Source of the DNA: Terriglobales bacterium
Lineage (GTDB): Bacteria; Acidobacteriota; Terriglobia; Terriglobales; Acidobacteriaceae
NCBI GenBank assembly: GCA_035764005.1
Contig: DASTZZ010000111.1
Coordinates: 1-64,000 of the forward strand
DNA: 64,000 nucleotides
Reading direction: 5' to 3'
The notes below the pieces were generated by a model that saw only the letters and a program-made list of their open reading frames with translations, was not told where the DNA came from and searched no databases. Shown here one piece after another: positions 18,387 to 26,388 of this stretch. Position 1 is the stretch's first letter. Every line of letters begins with the position of its first letter. A program made the position numbers and the translations under genes.

Positions 18387-18791
18387 TCAAAACAGTGTTC
18401 CCCGGTTTGCACAGATCAATAGAACAAGAGGTATGGCGACACCAGCGACAAGGAGCCCGCAAACAAGCCGCTTGTCACGGTTGTACTTAAAGGCCATATA
18501 AATCCCGAGGAAGCCCGCGGCGATCAGTCCAGCGGACATAAGCACAGCAAAATATTTAAGGGCGAGAATTAAAGCGCCAGGATCGCGAGCTTCCGATGGC
18601 GTAGGTTTGCGGAACCGCTGGTTTTTGTGAATTTGCGAGAGCGAAGCGATCCATTCATGTGGCGGCTCCCCAGTACGCGGATTGGCTTCATGCAAACCAA
18701 GGGTCTGCAAAGCGCCAGTAAATGCAAAGAATATGATCACCGGCGCATAGAAGATACCGAGCCATAGATGAAATTGTCGAATGCGCTTCAT
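18387..18791 (-). CDS. PepSY-associated transmembrane protein
   Basis: A small inner-membrane protein of about 134 residues. It begins MKRIRQFHLWLGIFYAPVII, the first helix of PepSY-TM proteins, followed by a short periplasmic loop (PRTGEPPHEWI...) and two further helices (LALKYFAVLMSAGLIAAGFLGIY and LLVAGVAIPLVLLICA). It is much shorter than full PepSY-TM reductases, so it is a minimal version. The ATG at 18791 is preferred over the upstream TTG. A perfect ATTAAG-N5-CTTAAG element lies about 190 bp upstream, so it is probably controlled by the neighbouring regulator. Small PepSY genes commonly accompany sensor kinases, but the role here is unproven. Confidence 0.7.
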   Translation of the reverse strand: MKRIRQFHLWLGIFYAPVIIFFAFTGALQTLGLHEANPRTGEPPHEWIASLSQIHKNQRFRKPTPSEARDPGALILALKYFAVLMSAGLIAAGFLGIYMAFKYNRDKRLVCGLLVAGVAIPLVLLICANRGTLF

Positions 18792-18980
18792 AGGCGACAC
18801 CAACTTCGGATGATCGCCATTTCCTTCCGCTTTCAGGAAATACGGGGTCGCGCCGCAGTGGAAGGTAGGGCATTCCTAATTGCCCTGGGGCAATCGTCTC
18901 ATGCAGGCTTTCAGGCGCATCGGATGGTTGAGCTGATCCTCTCGCCGCAAGCTCTCGACGCAGAAGATACATATCGAAAC

Positions 18981-18997
18981 ATTAAGGCTTGCTTAAG
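18981..18997. promoter_or_regulatory. PmrA/QseB-type box 1
   Basis: ATTAAG-gcttg-CTTAAG; the reverse complement is CTTAAG-N5-CTTAAT, matching the known PmrA box (CTTAAT-N5-CTTAAT type). It lies between the end of the sensor-kinase gene and the PepSY-type gene and can serve the latter. Confidence 0.7.
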
Positions 18998-18999
18998 AG

Positions 19000-20481
19000 C
19001 TAAGAACTGGCCAATGGCACATCAATTTTTGATATAGAGGACTCCACTTTCGTTGACGACCCTGCAGCCAATGTAGGTACCTGAACGATGATCCGTGTCC
19101 CCATTCCAATCTTGCTCTCGGCGTAGATGGATCCCTTGTACGCTTGCACGATCGACTTAGCGATAGCGAGTCCCAGGCCAAATCCGCCTGTGGCGCGGGA
19201 ACGCGACGGGTCTCCGCGACGGAAGCGCTCGAAGATGTGCGTGAGCTCCGGTTCGGGGATACCAATGCCGCTGTCCGAAACGGAAACGGTCGCGGTGTCC
19301 TTGTCGGACTCAAGCACGACGATCACCTTCGATCCAGGTGCGCTGTATTTAACAGCATTTTCAAGCAAATTCAGCCAGACCAATTCAAGGTCACCTGCAT
19401 CGGCGCGCATGAAGACCATTTCTGACGATAGAAAGTCGATCTGGACATCGCGCTCAGCGGCGAAGCTGGCAAGGCGGGCAATTGCCATTTCGCAGGTCAA
19501 GGCAATATCGACAACCTCGAGCTCTCGGTGGATTCCGTCCGCTGCCCACTGTTCTACGCGAGCCAAACGGAGCATGCGGTTGAGAAGCTGTTCGAGGCGG
19601 TCACTATCTTCGCTGATTTGTTCCAGACCTTCTCTGTACTCCTGCGGATCGCGGGGACGATTCATGACCGACTGGAGCGTGGACTTCAAAATGGCCAGCG
19701 ACGTCTTGAGTTCATGAGCGGCATCGCCAAGAAATTCGCGCTGTTGAGTGAAAGCGCGCTGCAGGCCCGCAAGCACCGCTTCCATGGCGCCAATCAAAGG
19801 TTCGAGCTCTACTGCTGCTTTGGCTTCTTCCGTCGGCTTGAATTCCCAATTCTGAACGGAGATTTTCTTCGCCTGTTCGGCCAGATCATTCAACGGGACC
19901 AGCGTACGGCGAATATTGAAGATTGCGAGCAGAATCGTTGGCAGTACCAGGATCGCACTGCTAATGCCGATCGCCACAGCCAGGGCGGTGATACGTTGCC
20001 GGATGTCCATCGTCGGAGCGGCGTAGATAACCGTCAGTCTCGGAAGCGGCTGGGGCTCTCCTGGCTCTGTGTCCAAAATGGGAACATTCCGCAATATGAT
20101 TGCGCGATAAGGCTCTCCCTGATCCTCGAAGTTCCAGTACCGAGCGTCGGACGGAATCTGCTCCATAAATCCTGGCGGATAATTGTTCGAGTGCTGCTCG
20201 AAGTCTCCATGATCACTTCGCACCAGATACATGTCCTTATGAGTATGGTGGGAGGATGGAGGAATCTTGCTGCTGTCAAACAATAGTCCGGGCACGTGGT
20301 CATCCCGGTAATAGACCAGCGCCGCAACGCTCAGCGCGCGACCTTCGAGATTCACGTCAAAAGCGGAGCGCAGATGATATCTGGCATACCAACTTGCAAC
20401 CGCGACCAGAGCCAACGCGAGCAACACTTGCGATAGCACAACCGCGCCGACCAGACGCTTTTTAAGCGAGAAGCGCTTCAT
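19000..20481 (-). CDS. Sensor histidine kinase (QseC/PmrB type)
   Basis: A 493-residue inner-membrane kinase. Membrane helix 1 is about residues 11-30. The periplasmic sensor domain (about 31-165) has a His-rich stretch SSHHTHKD. Helix 2 is about 168-190, then comes a HAMP-like linker. The dimerisation domain has phospho-acceptor His in AAHELKTSLAI, followed by N-box LLENAVKYS, G1 DSGIGIP and G2 GGFGLGLAIAKS. The residue after the conserved Thr of the H-box is Ser instead of Pro. Its ATG overlaps the stop of the regulator gene by 4 bp (ATGA), so the pair is one transcript with regulator first. The His-rich sensor could see metal or acid, which is only a suggestion. Confidence 0.93.
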   Translation of the reverse strand: MKRFSLKKRLVGAVVLSQVLLALALVAVASWYARYHLRSAFDVNLEGRALSVAALVYYRDDHVPGLLFDSSKIPPSSHHTHKDMYLVRSDHGDFEQHSNNYPPGFMEQIPSDARYWNFEDQGEPYRAIILRNVPILDTEPGEPQPLPRLTVIYAAPTMDIRQRITALAVAIGISSAILVLPTILLAIFNIRRTLVPLNDLAEQAKKISVQNWEFKPTEEAKAAVELEPLIGAMEAVLAGLQRAFTQQREFLGDAAHELKTSLAILKSTLQSVMNRPRDPQEYREGLEQISEDSDRLEQLLNRMLRLARVEQWAADGIHRELEVVDIALTCEMAIARLASFAAERDVQIDFLSSEMVFMRADAGDLELVWLNLLENAVKYSAPGSKVIVVLESDKDTATVSVSDSGIGIPEPELTHIFERFRRGDPSRSRATGGFGLGLAIAKSIVQAYKGSIYAESKIGMGTRIIVQVPTLAAGSSTKVESSISKIDVPLASS

Positions 20482-21179
20482 TTGCGAACCTTTGCTCTAC
20501 CCGTGCGCTCATCGTGCAGGCTGTATCCTTGCCCACGTAAAGTGTGGATGAGCTTAACTTCACTCATTCCGTCGATCTTGCGGCGCAGGGCGGCGATGTA
20601 AACCTCGATCACGTTGCTGAATTTCTCCCAATTGTAGTCGTATAAGTGTTCGAGTAGCTCCGTCTTTGAAACGATAGCTCCGCGCTTATACGCAAGGTAT
20701 TCGAGAACCCGGTACTCCATCGGCGTCAAGGTGATAGGCTCACCTCCGCGAAAAACCCGGCGTGCTGTGCTGTTCAGCTCCAGATCGTCAATCTGAATGA
20801 CTGTCGAGTGTTCGCCCAGGCCACGGCGGATGAGTGCCTTGGCTCGAGCCACGAATTCGCCTAGATCGAAAGGCTTGGTAATGTAATCGTCGGCTCCGGC
20901 GTTCAGCAACGCGATCACCGACTCTTTCTCATCTTTCGCAGTCACGACAAGCACCGGAGTCTTGGCTCCATTTTTCCGAAACTTTCGCAGCAGCTCCAGG
21001 CCGTTCAGCTTCGGCAGCATCAAATCGAGCACGATGAGATCGTAAGGATTCGACTCAGCCAGGAACAGCCCTTCCTCGCCATCGAATGCCATATCGACGG
21101 CAGAAGAAGCATTCTCCTTCAGAATGCGAGCCACATTCTGTGCCAGCCGCTGCTCATCCTCGATCACCAGGACACGCAT
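20478..21179 (-). CDS. OmpR-family response regulator (QseB/PmrA type)
   Basis: A 233-residue regulator. The receiver has VIEDE, phospho-acceptor Asp51 (LIVLDLMLP), Thr in VVTAKD and Lys in ITKPFD. The winged-helix DNA-binding domain contains LTPMEYRVLEYLA and the recognition-helix region EHLYDYNWEKFSNVIEVYIAALRR split as EHLYDYNWEKF then SNVIEVYIAALRR, which resembles QseB and PmrA. That subfamily binds CTTAA-type direct repeats with 5-6 bp spacers. Five such elements of exactly that form occur in this island (18981, 24625, 30291, 36300, 45234), making this regulator the obvious candidate to bind them. No such box is visible before its own start. Confidence 0.93.
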   Translation of the reverse strand: MRVLVIEDEQRLAQNVARILKENASSAVDMAFDGEEGLFLAESNPYDLIVLDLMLPKLNGLELLRKFRKNGAKTPVLVVTAKDEKESVIALLNAGADDYITKPFDLGEFVARAKALIRRGLGEHSTVIQIDDLELNSTARRVFRGGEPITLTPMEYRVLEYLAYKRGAIVSKTELLEHLYDYNWEKFSNVIEVYIAALRRKIDGMSEVKLIHTLRGQGYSLHDERTGRAKVRK

Positions 21180-21266
21180 GGAACCTGTCTGCTCCTACTT
21201 CGCCGTGTAATTGACGAACTCGATCTTGAGTTATGACTCACGATAGTTATGCATACACCTGCTCAG

Positions 21267-22985
21267 TCATTGCAACGGTTCAATCTTTGCGAGCTTTCCG
21301 CGGTGCACCTCAGAAACCCAAATTGTTACCGGATTCGTCGAGTTGTCCGCGTCGATTCTGCGCAGATTTGCGCCGAGCGTAGGCAACAGGTAATACGTGA
21401 ACTCTCCGGTTGACGGATTCAGGCGATAAACGTAGTCGGTTGACATCCCGTCGGTCCAAACATCGCCATTGCGATCCAGTACTGTGGGATAACATCCCGA
21501 CCACGGCACCGGCGGTGTCCACTCTTTCATCTGGTTGGTCCGTGTATCAAACATGCCTATCTTGCTGGCATAGTTTTCACCGAACCAGTATCGATCCTGC
21601 GAATCCATGAAAGTGCGCCGTGGCCCCGAGTCGGGCGTGGGCGTAGGGAATAGAGTTACGTTCCCAGTGTAAACATCCACGCGACCGATATTGCCTCCGG
21701 CGATGTCGGCGAAATATCCATTTCCTTTGGAATCAGTCCCAATGCCATAGGTTCGATGCTCATGGGCGTTGTGAAAATCAGCCACAATGCCAGTGGCTCC
21801 TTTGTAAGAGGGGAACGAGTTGTAGCCGTCGATATGTCCAGTAGCGGTATTCAATTTGTACATTCTGCGGTTTTCGCTGTCGGAAAACCAAACGATATCG
21901 TCGGGCGCCCCGAGAGCAACGTGAGCGCAGCTGCTTCTTTCGTTGTTGTCCTTCGGGTCTACCGTCCAGCTTTTAAAGGTCTCAGACTTCGGATCGAAAA
22001 CGGTCAACGTACATCCCTGTTTGAATCGCGGCAGCCACGCTTTGCCGGTCTGATCCAGTTTGATCGTTAGCAAACCACCAGAATCTTCCGGCCTCAAAAT
22101 CGGCAGCTTCCATTCGTGCGTTTGGCCTGAAGCGGGATCTAGAACTCCGAAAATTGGCTTTTGAAAATCGTTGTACCAAACCTTGCCATCATGGGCTACC
22201 GCAGCGTCATGAGGGTAGCTGTTCGTGCGCGGCAGGTCGTATTCGGTAACGATCACGCGAGCGTTCTTGCCGGATGGACGCGCAAACGCATGCAACTCAA
22301 ATGGCCATTTGTCGCGACCGCTCAGGTTAATACTTGCTAAATACTTGCCGAACTCGACGGCATCCGCTGGACCCTTTTTGGGAGCAAATCTGTTTGGAAT
22401 TGGGGACTCCTGCGTACTTGGAGGGAGCCATCCCTGCATACGCTTCAGAACGGCAGGCCATTCAGCTGCGGTGTAGTGGCTGTGCACAATCGGCTGCAGC
22501 GTGTGGCACGATTCGCAACGGTACAGCTCGTTCTTCTGCTCTTTCGTTCCCGGCATACTCTCGAGCCACTCTGCGCTAGTAAGCTGCGAAGCCAGGTCCG
22601 ATGTTGGAGCAAGGACGATGTTGGTCTGCTCTTGCTGGGGTTTGACCTCCACCTCGCTGGGACTCTGCAGGTCGTATCCCGCTGCCCGGATTGACAGCTT
22701 GTACCGGCCCGGCTCCAACCTGCCTGCGGGGAAAACATACTTCCCATTTTTGTCGCTAACCACCGTCACCGTAATGGGACTATCCAGTCGGCGCGCACCG
22801 ACTAGCACTCCGGACATATTTCCCTCTTGTTGGGAAGAGACCTGCCCAGAAAGCGCGGCGCTATTTTGACTACGGTGGGAAGAGCAGGAAATTCCGACGC
22901 AGCAGACTACTAACAATGCAGCCCAAGTAAAGAATAAGACGGCATCGCTCTCGGGCAGTTTGTCAGAAAAAATGCGAGTAGCCAC
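21267..22985 (-). CDS. Lipoprotein with haem-c motif and Vgb-like beta-propeller
   Basis: An exported lipoprotein of about 572 residues with unusual composition. The lipobox is VGISC (Cys about 34). A carboxypeptidase-regulatory-like beta-sandwich (about 45-125) is followed by a single CxxCH motif (CESCH near 158-161) in a short helical segment. A propeller related to streptogramin lyase (Vgb) fills about 225-570, with repeats such as HDAAVAHDGKVWYNDF and RTFMDSQDRYWFGENYASK. GTG 22985 is preferred because AGGAGG stands 5 nt upstream; TTG 22988 is closer. It follows the MmgE/PrpD gene by 47 bp on the same strand. A periplasmic electron-transfer or lyase role is inferred. Confidence 0.82.
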   Translation of the reverse strand: MATRIFSDKLPESDAVLFFTWAALLVVCCVGISCSSHRSQNSAALSGQVSSQQEGNMSGVLVGARRLDSPITVTVVSDKNGKYVFPAGRLEPGRYKLSIRAAGYDLQSPSEVEVKPQQEQTNIVLAPTSDLASQLTSAEWLESMPGTKEQKNELYRCESCHTLQPIVHSHYTAAEWPAVLKRMQGWLPPSTQESPIPNRFAPKKGPADAVEFGKYLASINLSGRDKWPFELHAFARPSGKNARVIVTEYDLPRTNSYPHDAAVAHDGKVWYNDFQKPIFGVLDPASGQTHEWKLPILRPEDSGGLLTIKLDQTGKAWLPRFKQGCTLTVFDPKSETFKSWTVDPKDNNERSSCAHVALGAPDDIVWFSDSENRRMYKLNTATGHIDGYNSFPSYKGATGIVADFHNAHEHRTYGIGTDSKGNGYFADIAGGNIGRVDVYTGNVTLFPTPTPDSGPRRTFMDSQDRYWFGENYASKIGMFDTRTNQMKEWTPPVPWSGCYPTVLDRNGDVWTDGMSTDYVYRLNPSTGEFTYYLLPTLGANLRRIDADNSTNPVTIWVSEVHRGKLAKIEPLQ

Positions 22986-23032
22986 CAAATCCTCCTAATA
23001 GACTGCAAATCAAAGTCTCACCGACGCGCCCC

Positions 23033-24574
23033 TCAACTGCGCTGCAGCAGTGGGCGAAGCGTGCGTATATCTTTGTTGTCCTCGATGGCAAAGATCGCGT
23101 GAATCAGTCTCTCAGTCTGGGTTCCACCCAGGAATGGCTTCATGAGATCTCTCGCCTTGGCGATAATCTCGTCCCGCGTCATAGGATTGTCCGGCGTGCC
23201 ACGCACGGCTTCCACGCGCTTTGTGAACGTGCGGCCATCAGTGGTTTGCACTTCGACGACGCTCACTCTGTGCGGGTATAGCTTTTCTAAAGCTTCATCG
23301 GGAACCAATACGACTTTCTGCCGCTCACGCAGCACCTCGGGATCTTTCATGCGCTCTTTATCGTGTGCCGCCTGGAAGGTCGCAGTCTGGTCGATCAGCA
23401 TGATCGCGATCATGTGCTGCATGCTGATGTCTGGCATTTCGCGATTGTTGACCGTCTTGGCTTCACTGGTGGCGACATGAACGATCACCTTCTTGATGTG
23501 ATCCTTATCGAGCGAATGCTGCTGCATGATTTCCTGCAACGCATCGAGCGGCGCCTGAATGGGAGAGCCGACCGTCCACTTCTTGATGCTGGTGCGCGTG
23601 ACCTCGTAACGCGTGCCGAGCTGATCGATGAGCTTCTCCGGATCGGCATTGGGAGCAAAGGCCGCAAGAAAGTTATCTGGGCCGGAGAACACATCGTTCA
23701 CTCCGGTAGCTCCAAGTTGAATCAGCAGAGTTGAAGTAAGTCCATTACGCGCAGGCATGCCGCCGAACACCAGGGACTTCTCCACATGTTCGGTATCGCG
23801 CTGCCAGGAAGCGATTCCAGATGCCTGCTGCGCGGCGTAACTCAAGATCCAGCGCATTTGCTGGGCATTCAGACCTGCAGCAGATGCAGCTGCAGCCGAT
23901 GCTCCGAACGTGTTCGAGATGCTGTGTGCGCTATGGTGCGTCTGCATTTGAAACGGAAGACCGCCCAGCGTGAGCAGCACCCTGGGTCCTACGTCATATC
24001 CGAGCGTCACCGCTCGCAGGAAACGCGTTCCATCAATTCCAAACTGTTCACCCGCGGCAAGCGTGGCGGGCACGATTGCGCAGCCAGGATGGGAGTGCGA
24101 CGGCGCATGCGAATCGTCGGTCTCATCGGAATGAGCCAGCATGCCATTGCTGATCGCCGCCTCCAACGGCCCGCAGAGCAGCTTGGAGCCAACGATGGTG
24201 CAGGTCTTGTCTCCCGGATGAGCCTCGGCAAACTTTAACGCGATTCGCGCCGGAGGCAGATTAACTCCGGAGACCATCGCGGCGATGGTGTCAACGATGT
24301 GGTGCTTCGCCTTCTCGACGACTTCTTCCGGCAGTTGCCGCGAACCGGCGGCGCTCATGTATTCGCTGAGCGTCGCAATGATCGTGTCCGAGCCGGGAGA
24401 ATTCGCTTTTGTGTCCGCTGGCCCCTCTTGCGCCGTCGCCACTACGCGATGCGGAGCCATAGCTCCGAGTGCGAGACAACTGCTGTACTTGAGTACCGTC
24501 CGACGGCTCACGCCTTCTTCATTAACAGTCGCGACGTTCGGTGCAATTGCTTTTCTAAATGAGAACAAGGGCAC
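23033..24574 (-). CDS. Tat-exported MmgE/PrpD family protein (copy 1)
   Basis: A 513-residue member of the MmgE/PrpD family, which includes 2-methylcitrate dehydratase, cis-aconitate decarboxylase and iminodisuccinate epimerase. Family hallmarks are HHIVDTIAAMVSGV, the SDETDDSHAPSHSHPG region and CTIVGS near the N-terminal domain. Unlike the usual cytosolic members it begins with a twin-arginine signal (VSRRTVLKYSSCLALGAMA), so the enzyme should be exported folded. A PmrA/QseB-type box stands 51 bp upstream. It heads a probable unit with the haem-c/propeller lipoprotein. A second Tat-exported member lies at 37471. The substrate is not known; a di- or tricarboxylate is likely from the family. 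Confidence 0.88.
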   Translation of the reverse strand: MPLFSFRKAIAPNVATVNEEGVSRRTVLKYSSCLALGAMAPHRVVATAQEGPADTKANSPGSDTIIATLSEYMSAAGSRQLPEEVVEKAKHHIVDTIAAMVSGVNLPPARIALKFAEAHPGDKTCTIVGSKLLCGPLEAAISNGMLAHSDETDDSHAPSHSHPGCAIVPATLAAGEQFGIDGTRFLRAVTLGYDVGPRVLLTLGGLPFQMQTHHSAHSISNTFGASAAAASAAGLNAQQMRWILSYAAQQASGIASWQRDTEHVEKSLVFGGMPARNGLTSTLLIQLGATGVNDVFSGPDNFLAAFAPNADPEKLIDQLGTRYEVTRTSIKKWTVGSPIQAPLDALQEIMQQHSLDKDHIKKVIVHVATSEAKTVNNREMPDISMQHMIAIMLIDQTATFQAAHDKERMKDPEVLRERQKVVLVPDEALEKLYPHRVSVVEVQTTDGRTFTKRVEAVRGTPDNPMTRDEIIAKARDLMKPFLGGTQTERLIHAIFAIEDNKDIRTLRPLLQRS

Positions 24575-24624
24575 ACCCTCCGCTGCGCACGTTGACCGCT
24601 GCTCTAAGTCGTATCACCGCTTAA

Positions 24625-24641
24625 ATTAATGCAAGCTTAAG
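24625..24641. promoter_or_regulatory. PmrA/QseB-type box 2
   Basis: ATTAAT-gcaag-CTTAAG, with a further CTTAAA overlapping on its left (24620-24625). It ends 51 bp before the start of the MmgE/PrpD gene at 24574, a position suitable for activation. Confidence 0.72.
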
Positions 24642-24708
24642 TTTTTGAGGTTGCAGCAGGAAGGTAGATGCTGCATTGCGTCGGGTCGGGGCGGGACGAA
24701 AATGGGTG

Positions 24709-24741
24709 CGCCCGAGCACACCTTCTCAGCATGCTCGGGCG
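24709..24741 (-). terminator. Terminator-like hairpin after the phosphodiesterase gene
   Basis: A 10-bp perfect stem (CGCCCGAGCA at 24709-24718, TGCTCGGGCG at 24732-24741) with a 13-nt loop. On the minus strand it follows the stop at 24764 and is followed by a weak T-stretch (CCATTTTCG). It is probably a terminator, though the T-run is short. Confidence 0.5.
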
Positions 24742-24763
24742 GTTCCGTTTGCCGAACGGTTAT

Positions 24764-26281
24764 CTAAAACCCCGGCAAAGTCCTCGTCTTCTCTATCTCT
24801 ACCGCCTGAAGGGCAGCAGGATTCAATCCCAACAGCTTCAGGATGGTTGGAGCGATCTGCGTTGTTTGGACTCGTGTGTGGATCTCCTCCGCTGACAATC
24901 CAGGATTCGCCACCAGCAGGGGCACATTCAGATCCTCCTCGTTGAAGCCACCATGTTCCGCGATGGTGCCATTGGTCGGCTTGGCATAGATCACGCCGAA
25001 GTCGGGTAACACCACGATGTCAGGAGAGCGGGAATCCTGAAGTGGATCGCGGAACAAGAGCTTCAGACTCTCACCAGAAAGGATTCTACGAATGTGCGCC
25101 TCTTTACTGTGTGCATTGAGGGCAGTTACTACATCCGCCGTCTTACTCTGGTCCTTCAACCAAATCATGGAGATGTCATCACCAGTGATTTCAGCCGCGA
25201 GTCCTTTTTGTACTCCGTCAACGATGCCGGGGATGATACTCTCGTCCACAATTTCCTTCTTTGAAACATCCATCGGCGACTGCCCGTGTTTTGCGGTGAG
25301 AACAATAGCAGTGGATGACAGTAGGCCACGGCTATCCAATTCCTTGATAATTTTTCCGATCGAGTTATCCGTATACTCTATCGCGCTTTGCAGCGCCGGG
25401 CTGAATGTGCGGCCATCATCGGTATATCCCATTCCCGCCTTGAGCTTCTCCCCAACGGTGAAGGCCTGGAATGTCATCCCGAAAATTGCAGGCACAGGAG
25501 CATCGTGGGTCCCGGTGTGATCTTTACCATCGATTTCGTTCAGGATAGCTTTGAGCCTGAGATCGTCGAAAGCCTCGATTTTTTCTAAGCTCTTGGATGA
25601 GGCATTGTGATGCAGTTCGGGAGTGTAAAGATCGTCCACTCCATGCCCAGAAGGACCGTTCACGATTTCGTAAGCGGGCTGCTTGTCGCACCAGGCCGTC
25701 CTCATTCCCGCGGCCTTAATGACCTCAAAAATTGTATTCACGCGCAACAGATCGTGAGGATAAACAGGTGAGCACCCTTTGCTACTATCCTTTGGCAGCT
25801 TATCTGGATTGACGCCACCTCCACCCTCGATGCCATCCGGATCAATGTCTATAGTTTCATCCAGCGCGACTTCAGTTCCCTTCGAAGCACATTTGGAATC
25901 TGGCGGTGAAAGAGAGCGATCGTAGCTGATCTCGTAAAAAACGCCATCAGAGTAAGGCGAACCTCCAGTTGTTATTGCTAGTATCCCTGGGAATGAATCA
26001 GATGGTCTCGATGTAGACGCGCTCGTATACGTAAATCCCATGTTCTTTAACTTTGCGAGCGTCGACTGAGGGTTAGCGCGTACATAATTCTCAAGGTCGA
26101 CAGCATGCATGCCATCGATCCCGAGCAGCAAAACTCTTTTTACCTTTAAATTCGCGGATCCCGCAGCACTCTTTTTCGAGGCTTTGTCCTTCGCCGAGGC
26201 GAATGATCCAGCCACAAGAAACGAAAACATGACGAAAAGGACTGCGGCTTTGTTGTAAGAAAACAAACGTGAACTAATCAA
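24764..26281 (-). CDS. Exported alkaline-phosphatase-superfamily phosphodiesterase
   Basis: A protein of about 505 residues of the type I phosphodiesterase/nucleotide pyrophosphatase family. Metal-ligand strand LLLGIDGMHAVD, nucleophile region SRPSDSFPG, AKHGQS and AEHGG motifs mark the two-metal active site. A signal peptide (KAAVLFVMFSFLVAGSFASA) sends it to the periplasm or surface. I place the start at TTG 26281, with AAGGAG 6 nt upstream. The longer frame to 26329 would run into the terminator at 26322-26355 and lacks a better site. The gene is flanked by hairpins and so is probably monocistronic. The substrate is unknown. Confidence 0.87.
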   Translation of the reverse strand: MISSRLFSYNKAAVLFVMFSFLVAGSFASAKDKASKKSAAGSANLKVKRVLLLGIDGMHAVDLENYVRANPQSTLAKLKNMGFTYTSASTSRPSDSFPGILAITTGGSPYSDGVFYEISYDRSLSPPDSKCASKGTEVALDETIDIDPDGIEGGGGVNPDKLPKDSSKGCSPVYPHDLLRVNTIFEVIKAAGMRTAWCDKQPAYEIVNGPSGHGVDDLYTPELHHNASSKSLEKIEAFDDLRLKAILNEIDGKDHTGTHDAPVPAIFGMTFQAFTVGEKLKAGMGYTDDGRTFSPALQSAIEYTDNSIGKIIKELDSRGLLSSTAIVLTAKHGQSPMDVSKKEIVDESIIPGIVDGVQKGLAAEITGDDISMIWLKDQSKTADVVTALNAHSKEAHIRRILSGESLKLLFRDPLQDSRSPDIVVLPDFGVIYAKPTNGTIAEHGGFNEEDLNVPLLVANPGLSAEEIHTRVQTTQIAPTILKLLGLNPAALQAVEIEKTRTLPGF

Positions 26282-26321
26282 CGCGCTCTCCTTGTGCTTG
26301 AAGTAAGGAACAGAAGAAAAA

Positions 26322-26355
26322 GCAGTCACGAAGGTTGGTTAGCTTTCGTGACTGC
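26322..26355. terminator. Bidirectional rho-independent terminator
   Basis: GCAGTCACGAA (26322-26332) pairs perfectly with TTCGTGACTGC (26345-26355). The plus strand continues with CCTTTTTTCTT and the minus strand with TTTTTCTTCTG, so it can end transcription both ways. On the minus strand it ends the TonB-receptor gene whose stop is at 26389. Confidence 0.88.
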
Positions 26356-26388
26356 CCTTTTTTCTTAACCCGAACATCGCCTATAAAC

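Noticed and set aside
19528-20286. Plus-strand open frame of 252 codons
   Set aside because: Antisense to the sensor kinase; composition follows the complementary gene.
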